From positions 8,425,492 to 8,489,491 of the forward strand of contig JANAVB010033216.1 of the NCBI GenBank assembly GCA_029216955.1: a stretch of 64,000 bases of DNA. Reading direction: 5' to 3'. The notes under the pieces are model-generated. The model worked only from the letters and a program-made list of their open reading frames with translations, had not been told where the DNA came from and did not search any database. This stretch comes from Iris pallida (taxonomy: Eukaryota; Streptophyta; Magnoliopsida; Asparagales; Iridaceae). Below, in pieces: positions 35,519-48,084 of the stretch (position 1 is its first letter; each line of letters starts with the position of its first letter). The position numbers and the translations under genes were made by a program.

Positions 35519-36333
35519 TTTAGAGTAGAAAATCCTACAGCGTTCCACGCTATTTTTACGGTGAGGGCTAGGCGTTGTCACGTGCACGTGCCCTTATAGC
35601 GGGTGTGGGTCGTGACACCTATTGTCTTATGTAGGTAGTAAGCATTATCTCTGTTTTCATGCAGGGACGAGCACGGTCGTGGTAAGAAATAGGATAAATC
35701 GCTATGTTTTACTGTATGCTTTATTACTTCAAAGATGGTTATCAATATGAAGTGAATCCATTTAGTTCTAAATAGAAAGACAACTCTAAAGCATGTCTAC
35801 CTTAAAAATTAGAGTCGGCTTAGACGAGTGGGTTCGTCTTGTCCACTTAGCAAGTGTGCTAATCCCCTCCCCCAAATTATCCAGGTGCGGCGGGAGCTCT
35901 AAACTGAAACTGAAGTACGGAGAGACATTTTGAAGCTCTTCCTATGCTGAAGTATTTTGAAGCCAATTCAATCGAAGTCTTATATATAAAGGGGCGAATG
36001 TATGGAACGACAAGTGTTAGTTCAGGCAGCTTGTCGAGTATATTTTCTTTTATTTTCAATCATTGTAGCCACAACGGCATCCAATGTAATTACGACTTGC
36101 ACTTCGTTCCAAGCTATGAATGAAAAGCATATTTCTATCTTCCTATACTGTGTCTCAATTTGATGTGATTTATGAAGTTTCAACTTGGCGTTTCAATATA
36201 AAAATCTACGTAACGTTCATGCCTTGTACGAGTGCAATTCCAGACTCGTACGACATCATGCCTTAGCGAGGATGATCGATTCGACAAAATAACACCGGGG
36301 ACGAACGGTTTGTCGACTCGAGGCGTGACAAAT

Positions 36334-36345
36334 TGGTATCAGAGC
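36334..36345 (+). promoter_or_regulatory. Primer binding site of Ty3-A, initiator Met type
   Basis: TGGTATCAGAGC, 3 nt after the 5' LTR. This is the standard complement of the 3' end of initiator Met tRNA and the only such site in the window. Confidence 0.92.
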
Positions 36346-36511
36346 ACAGTTTTATTTCCTCAAATTTTTGAAAGATGTTTCATTATTGGAATGTTCGTTG
36401 CGATTGCTCGATTGAATGCTTGTCGACATACTGCATGAAATAAAAGTTCCATACAGGTAAGCCCGTAGATATTTTTGAAAAATACTAACGGGTTTACTCT
36501 GTTTTATAGGA

Positions 36512-37720
36512 ATGACTACGAGAAATAAGAACAATCCCGGCACAACAACCCAAACCGTGGATAGTACATCAAGCATAAACAGTACTGGCCCTAGCGAGAC
36601 GACCATAAAAAAATGCTACAGTTGATGGAACTGCAACAGCAACAGCTTCAGATGCAAATCAAAGCCCAATTTGATGCGCAGCAGAAGCAAATGGTCGACC
36701 TAACGCTGATCGTAAGCAAGATGAGAGGCAATACCAAAGCAATGGTCGTGGTATCCGAAGAGAGATAAGATGTTCAAGATAAAGTCGAGGAGGAAGACCA
36801 ACCGCAAATGATAAACTCTTCTTTCATGTTCAACGCAAAGGAGTTCCGCAAGATGAATCCGCCGAAGTTCAATGGCCGAGCAGAGCCCGATGTGATAGTG
36901 GGATGGCTCACAAAAATGGAGGACTTATTTGATCTTCTCTGTATCGAAGGGTCCCAGAGGGTGGCCCATACGGCGCTACAGCTACAACTGAGAGCACACG
37001 ACTTATGGGCGGCAAAGAAACAGGAAATCTGTGAAACCGATCCCAATACCAAGATTTTCTGAAAAATGTTCAAGGAAGCCTTCCTTAAGCAGTACGTTCA
37101 TCGCGCCATCCGTCGACAGAAGGGGGATGAGTTCATGATGTTGAGGCAAGGAAATATGACTGTTGAAGATTATGATGCAAGCTTCTCAAAACTTGAAAAA
37201 TTTGTCGGCGCCTTCATACCCAACAAAGAAGAATGGTACGAGTGTTTTCAACAAGGCCTCAACGACGAATTGTGTAGGGACGTCATGAACCAGCGATGCC
37301 AAACTTTTCGTGAATCCTACGAAGCCGCACTTGATAGCGAACGGATCTTTGGCCGTATGTCGCAAAGGGCCGTGCCTGTCGTCCGCAACAATTTCAACAA
37401 GCGCCCTAATGATGCTGGAGGATCGGAAGTACACAAACGTCCAAAAAATCCGAGAATCGAAGTCCGTATCCAGGATTACACTGCAATATCTATGGAAAGC
37501 ATGGGCATCGTCCAAGCAATTGTTTCTACAGAACATGTTACGGGTGTGGCGAGAAGGGCCATTCAAAGTCGCAATGTCCGAGAAATGTTCCGAATTAACA
37601 CAACCCACCAAGGAACGTTCCGAATCAATATAAAGTGCCTACACTACAAGGCGCAAATGCGGAGCCCGTCAACCCGCAGAATCAACGCCATGGAGTTCAA
37701 GGCCGAGTTTATGCATTAAC
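36512..37720 (+). pseudogene. Ty3-A gag, broken
   Basis: The first ATG after the leader is at 36512 (MTTRNKNNPG). The frame is lost after about 37 codons, followed by a Gln-rich stretch with another stop. The capsid part runs from about 36808 (FRKMNPPKFNGRAEPD) to about 37360 with the Retrotrans_gag signature, interrupted by TGA at 37060 where Trp is expected. Near 37471-37577 a shifted frame holds two zinc-knuckle-like motifs; the second is CYGCGEKGHSKSQC (37536-37577). Gag would package element RNA in cytoplasmic particles. Several frameshifts and stops make it non-functional. Confidence 0.88.
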
Positions 37721-38306
37721 TCGGGACGAGGCGTTCGCATCCGATACTGTTGTAACAGGTATATTACTCTACAAAAATATACCTGCTCGAGTACTATTCG
37801 ATTCGGGTGCGACGCATAGTTTTATATTTGCTAATTTTGTGAAATAAAATAAAATAATCATGCAATCACTAGATATGGACATTAGCGTTAGCACTCCGTC
37901 GGGAGTCGATATGCCTGTGAACTTTATTTGTAGGAATGGCCATATTTCCATCGGGGAAAGAACTCTACCCTTGGAAGCCACCGTACTAGACCTCAAGGAG
38001 TACGACATAATCCTGGACATGGATTGGTTGGGCGCTTGTCATGCAACGATCGAGTGCGCGGAAAAGAGAGTGGTGTTTCGTCTCCCTGGCGAGACAGAGT
38101 TCTCATATTTGTGCGGTACATTCTCGAAGACGACAATGATGGTATCGGCAATCTCGACGAGGCGTATGTTGCGTTCCGATTGTACGGGATATGTAGCATC
38201 AGTTCGAGACACGCAAAAGGATAATACAAACACAATACAGACTGATGTTGTGGTAGATTTCCTCGACATTTTTCCTGATGAGATGTCCGGAATGCCGTCG
38301 AATTGA
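37635..38306 (+). pseudogene. Ty3-A aspartic protease region
   Basis: The active-site motif FDSGATHSF lies at about 37797-37823 in the frame starting at 37635, which ends at a stop at 37847. A second frame from 37860 continues the retropepsin fold (NFICRNGHISIGERTLP, then DIILDMDWLGACHATI, a typical flap and C-terminal block). It ends before the linker to reverse transcriptase (DFLDIFPDEMSGMP). The enzyme would cut the Gag-Pol polyprotein. A frame break between the two halves inactivates it. Confidence 0.85.
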
Positions 38307-39560
38307 GAAATAGAATTCAGCATCGACACCTTTCCGAATACACGGCCGATATCAAAGGCGCCTTACCGAATGGCTCCAACAGAACTGAAGGAGGTGAAGG
38401 TGCAATTACAAGAGTTGCTAGATCGCAGTTTTATTCGCCCTAGCGTCTCTCCGTGGGAAGCTTCCCGTACTGTTTGTGAAGAAGAAGGATGGATTGATGC
38501 AGTTATGCATCGACTATCGGAAACTCAACAAGGCGACCGTGCGGAACATGTATCCTTTGCCACGAATCGACGACTTGTTTGACTAACTGTAAGGTGCGTC
38601 AATATTTTCAAAAATCGATCTTTGTTCAAGATATTATCAGTTGAAGATCAAGTCTGACGACGTATCGAAGTCTGCCTTCCGTACTCGATATGGTCATTAT
38701 GAATTCCTAGTCATGCCATTCGGTTTGACGAATGCCCCAGTCGCTTTTATGGATCTGATGAACCGAGTCTTTCGACCTCAAATCGATAAATTTGTAGTCG
38801 TATTCATCGACGATATCCTTATCTACTCAAAGAATCAAGAAGAGCATGCAGAACACTTGAAGACAGTATTGCAGACTCTACGTGAAAACAAATTATATGC
38901 CAAGCGGAGTAAATGCGAGTTCTGGATGAGTAGTATGACATTCCTCGGACATGTAATCTCTGCCGAAGGTGTCGTGGTGGATCCAAAGAAGATTAAAGCG
39001 GTGGTAGATTGGAAATGACATACCTCGAATAGCGATATTCGGAGTTTCCTGGGCTTAGCGGGCTACTACCGAAGATTCGTGCGGAGCTTTTCAAAACTAA
39101 TGTCGCCTCTGACTCGCCTCACCCAGAAGGGAATAGTATTTGAGTGGAGTGATGACTATGAATCCAGCTTTCAAGAGTTGAAGCAACGGCTCGTCTCAGC
39201 TCCAATCCTTGTACTTCCAGATGGTCCAGAAGGCTTTCAGATATTCAGCGACGCATCGGGAACTGGCCTCGGGTGCGTACTCATGCAGAGAGATAAAGTC
39301 ATCTCCTACGCTTCACGGTAGTTGAAGCTGCACGAGAAAAACTATCCGACGCACGAGCAAGAATTGGCGGCGATCGTGTTTGCACTGAAACTCTGTCGGC
39401 ACAATCTCTATGGTGTGGCTTACAGAATCTGCACAGATCATAAAAGCCTGAAATACTTGTTTACGCAACGAGAACTCAACCTACGGCAGCGACGTTGGCT
39501 CGAACTCATAAAAGATTACGAGCCAACGATCGAGTATACGTAGGGCAAGGGAAATATTGT
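38307..39560 (+). pseudogene. Ty3-A reverse transcriptase and RNase H, broken
   Basis: The N-terminal RT ([14 protein letters not shown]) is followed by frameshifts near 38460-38630, where the LCIDYRELN-like region should be. The palm continues from 38641, with the catalytic FIDDILIYS at 38803-38829 (FIDD in place of the general YxDD, normal for this group). A TGA near 39016 and frame changes separate the RNase H part. That contains SDASGTGLGCVLM (about 39249-39287) and, after a TAG at 39319, [12 protein letters not shown]. These domains would copy element RNA into DNA and remove the template. At least four lesions. Confidence 0.88.
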
Positions 39561-41118
39561 AGCCAACGTGCTTAGCAGAACGTTTATGGGATCACTGGCC
39601 ATAAATAATGAGATACGGTGAGACCTTGAAGCGATGGGTATCGAACTCGGAATTGAGTATCGACACCTGCACCTAGCTCAGTTGAAGTTAGGATCGAGCC
39701 TGCTTAGCAAAATAAAGATCGCACAGAAGGACGATTTATTTCTGAAGAAGATGCGCAAGCTGATTTCAACAGGAAGGACGACTGATTTTACGGAAGACGG
39801 AGACGGGACGATGCGACTAAAAGGAAGGCTCTGTATTCCTGAAACTGTCGAACTCAGAAAAAAATTTGACGAAGGCACATTATGTGAAGTACTCTTTACA
39901 TCCTGGAAGCACCAAGATGTACAAGGACATACACACAAACATTTGGTGGCATGTCATGAAGAAAGACGTGGCTACTTTCGTATCACAGTGCATAGCATGT
40001 CAGCAAGTGAAGGCGAAACACCAAAGGCCAGACGGAGAGCTGCAGAACCTCGCCATTCTCGAGTGGAAGTGGGACAAAATCTCAATGGATTTCATTGTGG
40101 GATTTTCGAAGACGCCGCAGAGGAATAATGCGATTTGGGTCATTGTTGATAGATTGACCAAGTCGGCTCACTTCATCGCAATTAAAGTAGGATGGAGCGT
40201 CGATCGGTTAGCGCAAATCTATATCGACGTGATTGTTCGACTGCACGGGGTACCGGCCTCAATAATTTCGGACAAAGACGGGCGATTCCTATCGCATTTT
40301 TGGATGAGCCTACAAGCAGCGATGGGGACCAAACTAAATTTTAGTTCTGCATACCACCCCCAAACAGACGGTCAGACGAAAAAGGTAAATCAAATCTTAG
40401 AGGATATGTTGCGTCTGTGTGCGATCGATTTAAAGACTATTTGGGATATACATTTGTCGCTTGCGAAGTTTGCGTATAACAACAATTATCAGTCGAGCAT
40501 TCAGATGGCTCCAAATGAAGCACTCTACCGGAGGAAGTTTCGTTCACCAATATGCTGGGACTAAGTCGAAGAGCGACAAGTGCTTGGACCGAAACTGGAA
40601 AAGCAGGCCATCGAAAAGGTCCGCTTGATCCGAGATAGACTCTGTATCGTACAAAGTCGACAAAAGAGCTACACAGATCTTCGTCGACGACCGCTAGAAT
40701 TTATGGTCGGGGACCATGTGTTTCTGAAAGTAACGCCCATGCGTGGTGTGATGCAGTTCGGCGTTAAAGGCAAATTGAGCCCAAGATTTGTATGCCCCTT
40801 CGAGATCAACGAACGAGTTACAACGGTTGCTTATCGGATCGCACTACCTCCTACCTTGGCTGATGTGCATGATGTTTTCCATATCTCACAACTTCGAAAA
40901 TACGTACACGATCCAAGTCACGTGGTTAGCTTCGATCAGTTGGAGCTACGTATGACTTGTCTTACTCAGAGGAGCCTATTCAAATTTTGGACCGTAAGGA
41001 GAAGGTATTACGAAATCGGTCGATGTCCTTGGTCCGTGTGCCTTGGCGGAACCATTCAGTTGAAGAGTCAACGTAGGAAATAGAGGCAGAGATGAAGGAG
41101 AAGTACCCTGCGTTGTTT
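39561..41118 (+). pseudogene. Ty3-A integrase with chromodomain-like tail, broken
   Basis: An H2C2-type zinc region ([23 protein letters not shown]) leads to the catalytic core in the frame 39866-40564: MDFIVGF, SDKDGRF and HPQTDGQTKK. Counting 36 residues from the second catalytic Asp lands on Lys where Glu is expected, so the active site is damaged. The next frame (40580-41083) holds GPY/F-like CPFEI and DVFHISQLRKYV. A shifted frame to about 41118 gives EEPIQILDRKEKVLRN and VRVPWRNHSVEEST, a chromodomain-like tail ending in a stop at the expected Trp. The lineage is therefore probably a chromovirus. Confidence 0.85.
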
Positions 41119-41184
41119 TTTTAATTTAAGGTCAGACCGTTGTTCTTAAGTTTCGGGGCAAAACTTTTTCTTAGTGGTATATTA

Positions 41185-43010
41185 TGTAGCGCCCCGCTTT
41201 CGATAGGCGATAGACTTCATAATATGCTTGCGCCGAGTCAGATCGGTCGGTAACTTAGATGGCCATCTGACTCGATCGCTGAGCTTGGTAAACGATAACA
41301 CCTTGCGGCATCGATCAAATCGATTTGGACTGGTGTTACGAGAATCGATCCAACTAATGGAACGACTTCTGTTGGAATAAGTCCTAGATGCAGCGGATTG
41401 TATCTCGGCGAGTGAGCTCTATATAAGAGTCCCTTCGAACGGACTGGACCGTTGTATGGTTTTCTTAGAGCTTTTGCCGCTTGGTTTTGATGAAGTGCTT
41501 TCGCGTCGTTTTCTGAATGTAATTTACGAATTTCGAAGCAAAGGAATAAAGAAGGAATCCTAACAAAGTGTTGGTGCCATTGCGGGAGCTCGCGTAACTA
41601 AAGTTTGAACGTTACGAAGTGCTTCGACGGCCGGCACGATCAAAGAACTTGGTGGGTGATTCGGCCCCTTCCTTTCTACTCTGTCCCGCAAACAAAATTC
41701 ATTTGCCTCAAATTCATTCAAATCGACGATGCCAAGTTAAATGCGTGTCAATCCACTAAGGTCAAGAACTCGGGAAAAACTGAATTGATTTAGAGTAATT
41801 TACTCTGAAAATATAAGTTTCGTACATAAACGAAAAAGTTTAAGGTTCTAGTAAAAAGATAGACTATTTTACGCGCTGCAAAATAATATGAACCGTCGAT
41901 CATGGGTTATGATGCCTTGGACAATTTGGTGCCTACGGGACACTAAATCGGGAGTACGACCTTGGGAAAAATAAATCGTTGCATGAGTTACGAGAAATAA
42001 TAATGTCACTCAATACTGTCCGCGTTATACAAATCTGTCCGCACATATTAAACAGTTCACGCATTGGCATGGTCATGGATAGCTTGTGCACAAGTTGAAC
42101 TTTTCTCGATGAGGTATTCGGGGCATCGGAACCGAATCGACCTAGGAAGAATAATCAAATTCGTGCTTCGGCGCGAGACATTGCGGGACCTGCAGCAGGA
42201 CTTACAACCCAAGCTGACAGGCACGTCGTAATGCCATATAAAAGTCCTTCGTGGTGCATAGCATCAATGACCGCACATATAAGATAGAGCATGCTCACCT
42301 ATTGTCTTATGCAGGTAGTAAGTATTATCTCTATTTTCATGCAGGAACGAGCACGACCGTGGTAAGAAATGGGATAAATCGCTATATTTTACTGTATGCT
42401 TTATTACTTCAAAGATGGCTATCGATATGAACTGAATTTATTTTGTTTTAAATAGAAAGACAACTCTAAAGCATGTATACCTTAAAAATCAGAGTCGATT
42501 TAGACGAGTGGGTTCATCTCGTCCACTTAGCAAGTGTGCTAATCCCCTCCCCCAAATTCTTCAGGTGCGGCGGAAGCTCTAAACTTAAACTGAAGTGCGA
42601 AGAGGCATTTTGAAGCTCTTCCTATGCTGAAGTATTTTGAAGCCAATTCAATCGAAGGCTTATGTATAAAGGGGCGAATGTATGGAACGGCAAGTGTTAG
42701 TTCATGCAGCTTGTCGAGTATGTTTTCTTTTGTTTTCAATCAATATAGCCGCAATGGCATCCAATGTAATTATGACTTGCACTTCATTACAAGCTATAAA
42801 TGAAAAACATATTTCTATCTTCCTATACTGCGTCTCAATTTGATGTGATTTGTGAAGTTTCAATTTGGCGTTTCAATATAAAAATCAACGTAATGTTCTT
42901 GTCTTGTACGAGTGCAATTCCAGACTCGTACGATATCACGCTTTAGCGAGAACGATCGGTTCGGCAAAATAACACCGGGGACGAACGGTTTGTCGACTCG
43001 GGACATGATA
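41185..43010 (+). mobile_element. 3' LTR of Ty3-A
   Basis: Starts TGTAGCGCCCC and ends GACATGATA, where the 5' LTR has GGCGTGACA; the changes are mostly C to T or G to A at the terminus. The TATA box is at 41420-41426. The polypurine tract before it is weak (TTAGTGGTATATTA). Confidence 0.92.
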
Positions 43011-43015
43011 TTTCT

Positions 43016-43320
43016 AACACGGAGAATGGCCATTCTCCTGCGTTTTAACTCTGGAATGACCATTCTCCGTGCTAAATTACATGAAGAATGGCCATTCTCC
43101 GTGTAAATTAAGATGGGGAATGACCATTCTCCGTATAATTTAGCACGGAGAATGGTCATTCTCCGTGTAAATTAAGACGGAGAATGCCATTCTCCGTGTT
43201 ACTGACACAGAGAATGACCATTCTCCGTGTAAATTAAGACGGAGAATGGCCACCCTCATGTGAAATTAACATTCTTCGTGTTCTAACATGAAAATGGCCA
43301 TTCTCCTGCATTTTATGGTC
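43016..43320. repeat. Palindromic minisatellite of MULE-Q, right part
   Basis: Continuation of the GGAGAATGGCCATTCTCC array after the Ty3-A insertion, with more diverged units toward the right. Confidence 0.88.
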
Positions 43321-43789
43321 AGTTGAAACTTTGGAGGGCCATAACTTTTGACTGGGAGGTCGAAACGAGGTCCGATTTGTCGCAAAATGAGCGTATCTTC
43401 AAGGAGCCTGAGATAAACTGCTTCAATGTTTGTCGACCTTTCAAAATTTTAGAATCACAAAAAAATGATGTTTGGACTTCCGTTTAGCACTTTTATCATT
43501 TGTCTCGGTCTTTCCGAAATTTTTCGACGAAATTTTGAAGATTTTTGAGGAGAAAACCTAGATTCGAAAGTGAGCAGCATATGGAAGAAGATGAAGTATC
43601 GAAACGTTTTTTAAAGAGTAGTTTCGTGGGTGTTTTCAATAAATTAGAAGAAAGGACAAAAAGGTCATTTGGAACCCTTTTTATATACTTTTTGATAATT
43701 CTGGGCACGCGATGAAATGTTATTGCGCGGTGGGTTTTTCATAAACTTTTTTTTTTTTGCGCATTTTATAAAATTTTCCAATATTAAAC

Positions 43790-43916
43790 ACATAATCAAA
43801 TAGCAGTCAAGTCTTGATCATTACAAAATACAAAATGAAATAAGAGTTAGGATAAGGAGCTTAAAAGTTTGGGTGAAAAAATTTTAGGATTCAAACTTTT
43901 TATTTAACTAGAAGTA

Positions 43917-43985
<69 letters not shown>

Positions 43986-44052
43986 AAAGAAAGGGTAATT
44001 AATTTTCGGAATCGCTCACACTGGAATTCGAACTCATGTGTGTATATATATA
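43790..44052. other. AT-rich spacer with (AT)n at 43919-43981
   Basis: No gene seen. It contains a long TA tract and a (GAAA) run; it separates MULE-Q from a SINE-like piece. Confidence 0.5.
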
Positions 44053-44160
44053 TCCATGGGTTGTGGCATAGTGGTAGCAACGGGGGCTCCGGCTGAAGGC
44101 GCAGGTTCGAATAACATCCGGACATTTGCCAAGCCGGAGAAAATGACACCTAAAAAAAAC
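44053..44160 (+). mobile_element. tRNA-derived SINE-like fragment
   Basis: It contains a pol III A box TGGCATAGTGG at 44064-44074 and, 29 nt further on, a B-box-like GGTTCGAATAA (44104-44114; the usual final CC is altered). A further 45 bp and a short A-rich tail (TAAAAAAAAC) follow. That order and spacing are typical of tRNA-related plant SINEs. No acceptor stem partner is evident, so it is not a working tRNA gene. No clear target duplication. Confidence 0.6.
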
Positions 44161-44163
44161 TAT

Positions 44164-44167
<4 letters not shown>

Positions 44168-44223
<56 letters not shown>
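44168..44223. repeat. (AT)n tract after the SINE-like fragment
   Basis: TGAATATATAT... as at 43917; an (AAAAT) run follows at 44248-44270. Confidence 0.92.
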
Positions 44224-44233
<10 letters not shown>

Positions 44234-45599
44234 TTATATATATATAAATAAAATAAAATAAAATAAAATAATATATATATATATATCACGCCCCAAAACC
44301 AGAACACTGGAGAGAGGGGGCAGACATAGCCAGCTACGTATAATGAAATGGGATCTACTCCACTATACGGTCACGGCTGTCTAGATATATGAAGGTTTAT
44401 CTACAAGCTATCAGTTTCCTATGGTCAATAACAAGCCTAGTATCTCAATCACAAGCAAGTAAGTAAATGTCACAAGATGTAAGATCACCAAATATACAAT
44501 AGTAAGGCGTCCCAAATATTACATATTCAGCTGATCATGAAGCTAGTCGTTACAAAATATGAGGACTAGCAAGTGTTTCGTCGTACATGATTAACCCTAG
44601 GTTGCCAATCATGTTACAGCCCGTAGACAGACAGTAAATAAAAATATACATGAGCTACCACTTGCTCGGCGGCTAAACACCTCAAAAGAATAATTTTACA
44701 ATAGAGTGGGAGAGCCAAAAATAACCCACTCGTTGCCAGGATTCCTTCTAGTGGTCACCATCTGGCTGGAAGACAGGTAGATCCTCTGGTGCTGCTCCGA
44801 TATCTGGCCATACAAAACCAGCTGGGTCAGACCCCAGAAAGAGCAAGTGTCACAAAGGAGGCTTCACTTAGGAACTAAAACCAGCAAATAGCACAAGAGT
44901 ATAATTACATAATAAAAGACAGTAATTAAAGAAAAAGCATGACAGGTAATATATGATGAGATAACCATGGGACTATTCAGATAACCAGGTTACAACCGGT
45001 AAACCAAACAAGGACCGGGGTTGTAACCCTTCGTATGAACAGAACTCGGCTTCTCCCACCATTTATCGGCAAGATAAAATAAGGAAACAGGTCATGTAAC
45101 AATCTTGTACAGGATTAAGACAAGACTAGACTGATTGAACTCCATCCAACAATCACGGCCAAGCAATAAGTACGGCTTGATACTTTAACTAACTAAGGTT
45201 ATCACAGGCCTAGTTACTAGCAAGATGTAGCAAAATTCTTCCACAGCCACAAGCCCTGCAGACCATCCAAGTTATCCAGGTCGAATATTAGTACAATAAT
45301 GGTACAACACATGACAGTGTGCTGGAAATATGCCATACTCGTCGGCAGGCTACAGATCCCAATTGGGGCACCCAGATAACGGGATTTCCTGTAGCTGGAG
45401 AAATCTTTTCATGACTACTGGATTATTCTAGTTATTAGCCTTAGTCAATTTACCGTAGGTACCCCTGACCGTGGTACTCAGGGGTCCATGTCCTAGACAT
45501 GATGCAAGATAAGACGGGTTCATTTGTACAAGCACAATCGTCCACGGTGTCTAAGTTATTCAATCTTGTCATGTCAAGCTAGCCGTCGCAACAGCCTTC

Positions 45600-45602
<3 letters not shown>

Positions 45603-45671
<69 letters not shown>
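45603..45671. repeat. (AT)n tract in minus-strand LTR
   Basis: About 34 units; absent at the matching place in the LTRs at 53990 and 61790. Confidence 0.95.
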
Positions 45672-45672
<1 letters not shown>

Positions 45673-45899
45673 TGTCAAATTGTCAGGTCAAGTTATCTTG
45701 TCAGGAGTGCACCACGACGGGTCACTATCAAGTCATGTCATTTATCAAGGAGGAAAGAAACTTACACAATTAAATAATAATATATTATATAATATATTAT
45801 ATAATATATATTCTTGAAGCCAAGGAGAAACTCTACAACTTTCATGTTGGGAGTGGGAAGAAATTCTGACCATAATTCAGGCAAATAAAATATTTAAAC

Positions 45900-47100
45900 A
45901 ATCAAAGTGGACCCCATGCGGCCCAAAAGTGGAAGAACATACGGCCAGCCAAAGCTTATACGGCCAGAAAATAACTGAAAGGGCCATGCGGCCCGCAAGA
46001 AATATTCATGCAATCAGAAAAGATAAGGAGAGAGGAACCCACAATAAATGCAAGCTTCCACTCAAGCAAAAGAAAAGGGCGCGTGGCCACTCAAACAATG
46101 CATACGGCCAAGAATTATAAGCATGCAAGCATACTAGCTAAAGCTTGCTAGCTGATGCTAAATATTTAAAGCTTGTGCATGCAAGCTAAAGTTAGCACTA
46201 AATATTTAACGCTTGGGAATGCAAGCTAAAAGCATGCAAAGTTGATGCTTAAATGGCCCTGCATTAATATAATGCAAGCAAGCCACGTGGGTTACAATGC
46301 AAGCATGTATCAATAATATAATATATTAAATCTAATATGGCATGCGGCTGAGCCTTAGCTCCCATGCGGCCATAAGTTCCATATGCGGCTACAAGGTGAT
46401 ACATTAATTGCTAAGGCTTATATTAATGTATTGGCTAATGCGTGCATTAATGATTGAAAAGCCATGCATGCGGCCACTAGTACATTAGCATGAAATGCTT
46501 AAAGGCCATGTGGCCATGTAAGGAATTTCATGCGGCTAAGTGGAGTTCCCATGCAAGCAAAATAGTAAAATAAAAGCCATGCGGCTATGATAATTCAAAT
46601 GGCCAACAAGTTGCTTGCTAATGCTAAACTAATTAAGCATGCAACTAAAGTATGCATGCACGCATATGCAATTTCCTACGTAAGCAATACATGCGGTCCA
46701 TTAGTATTTACTAATACATATAACTAAAGCAAACTAATTAAGCATGCAACTAAAGTATGCATGCATGCATATGCAATTTCCTACGTTAGCAATGCATGCG
46801 GCCCAAAATGTTTTTGTATGGTTCATATATATAGTGCTGCATGCAACCTAAAATTTAAAGACCATGCGGCCATCTTATTCTTATGCGACCAAAATGCTAA
46901 GGCCAGCAAGTACATGCGGCTCAAACCATTTATAAATTCATGCGGCTCAACACTACATTATATGCATGCAATTGCAAGCTGTACGTGGCAATTATTATTA
47001 GGCCTTGTCCAAATTAATATGCTGGCTAATAAATGATATCATGTCAGAAAGCAAATAATGTTGCCATGCCCATGCGGCTAAGCAAGATTCCTGCGGCCAA
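45900..47100. repeat. Dispersed CATGCGGC / GCATGCAAGC motif region
   Basis: Some 25 copies of CATGCGGC or near variants, mixed with GCATGCAAGCTA words, spread through 1.2 kb at irregular spacing. It corresponds to the GCCGCATG slot of the related plus-strand LTRs but is longer. Confidence 0.7.
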
Positions 47101-47442
47101 AATGCAAGCTAGCAATAATTTATGTTGCCAACAGAGAAGATGCTCATGGAAATACCGTGGCTTCTCTGCACCACCCAACTTCCCGCCGAAAACCAAATTT
47201 GGACTTCCATCGGTCAAATTTGGGTAGAAAGAAATTCTCTACAACATGAAATTATTTTTTACAAAAATATGCAAGTCTGGTAGATCAAAATCCACAAAAA
47301 ACGAAAATACCACAAAGCTAGATCTATAAGAAATTAGCCATAGAAATGGAAAATGCTAAATACTAAAGTTGGTTAAAAACACATGAGGAAGAAAATAGAA
47401 CAATAAAAATGGAGTTCTTCCATGAAACAAGTTGCACTTGCC

Positions 47443-47446
<4 letters not shown>

Positions 47447-47497
<51 letters not shown>
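47447..47497. repeat. (CT)n tract in LTR leader
   Basis: About 25 CT units. In the related LTRs this position holds a short GAGAGAGGGAGAGAGAG or CTCTCTC leader next to the AG-GCAAGT motif, which is at 47436-47443 (minus). Confidence 0.92.
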
Positions 47498-47499
<2 letters not shown>

Positions 47500-48077
47500 G
47501 GTAGGTAGGTGAAGAGTAAATGTGAAACCCGTAACTTTTAGTTAATTATTTGAATAATTTAATTAGATAATTATTAATATAAATCATTATTAGTTAATTT
47601 AGAAAAATGCATTTTTATGAAATTATTAATTCTGGAAATTTTTATCAAAATCCGAAATTTTCTAATTAATTAATATTGTGTTAGATTAAAAATTATTATT
47701 TTTCAAAAAAATATAAATCCTGGACTTTTTGTTTGTCTGGCCCTGTCCCGAACCCATTTTCGAGCAAATCTATTTTTCGAATTACTTTAGTATTTATAAA
47801 GAATAGAAATTTACTTTAAAAAAATAAAACTTAATTGCTAAGGACCAACAGCCCATAAATCTATAAAACTCATTAAAAATGATTTGTTTTTCTTTAAACA
47901 TTGTTTGAGGCCCAAAACCCATTCCAGCACCATTACAGCACAAATTAAGAAAGAACAAAAACCTTTCTTTCTCTAAACCGACTGACCCCCCTCGTTTCTT
48001 CTTTCGTGAACGGCCATGGCCGTCCCCCTTCCCCTCCCGTAACCAGCCGAAACCGTCGGCCTCCTCTTCCCTACTCC

Positions 48078-48084
48078 TATAAAA
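48078..48084 (+). promoter_or_regulatory. TATA box of the GTAAA-flanked solo LTR
   Basis: TATAAAA in CTACTCCTATAAAACCC, followed by a C-rich leader, as expected for a plant LTR promoter. Confidence 0.65.

Larger units (their letters stand above)
44284..47520 (-). mobile_element. Minus-strand Tekay-like LTR (part A), split by younger insertions
   Basis: Read on the minus strand this is an LTR of the same superfamily as 49881 and 60323. Its 3' end is at 44284 (GGGGCGTGATA; TGTCAC mutated to TATCAC on the plus strand), with the conserved GGCGTTTAGCCG, TCTGACCCAGCTGG and CCGTGGTACTCAGG blocks in order. CATGCGGC motifs (complement of GCCGCATG) are scattered from 45900 to 47100. It stops at GTAAA (47516-47520), the target duplication of the next element, and resumes at 63881. 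There is no primer site to its left, so it is a 3' or solo LTR. Confidence 0.85.

Noticed and set aside
44053..44160. Functional tRNA gene
   Set aside because: The A and B boxes are present but the B box is altered and no acceptor stem can be formed; a SINE-like fragment fits better.
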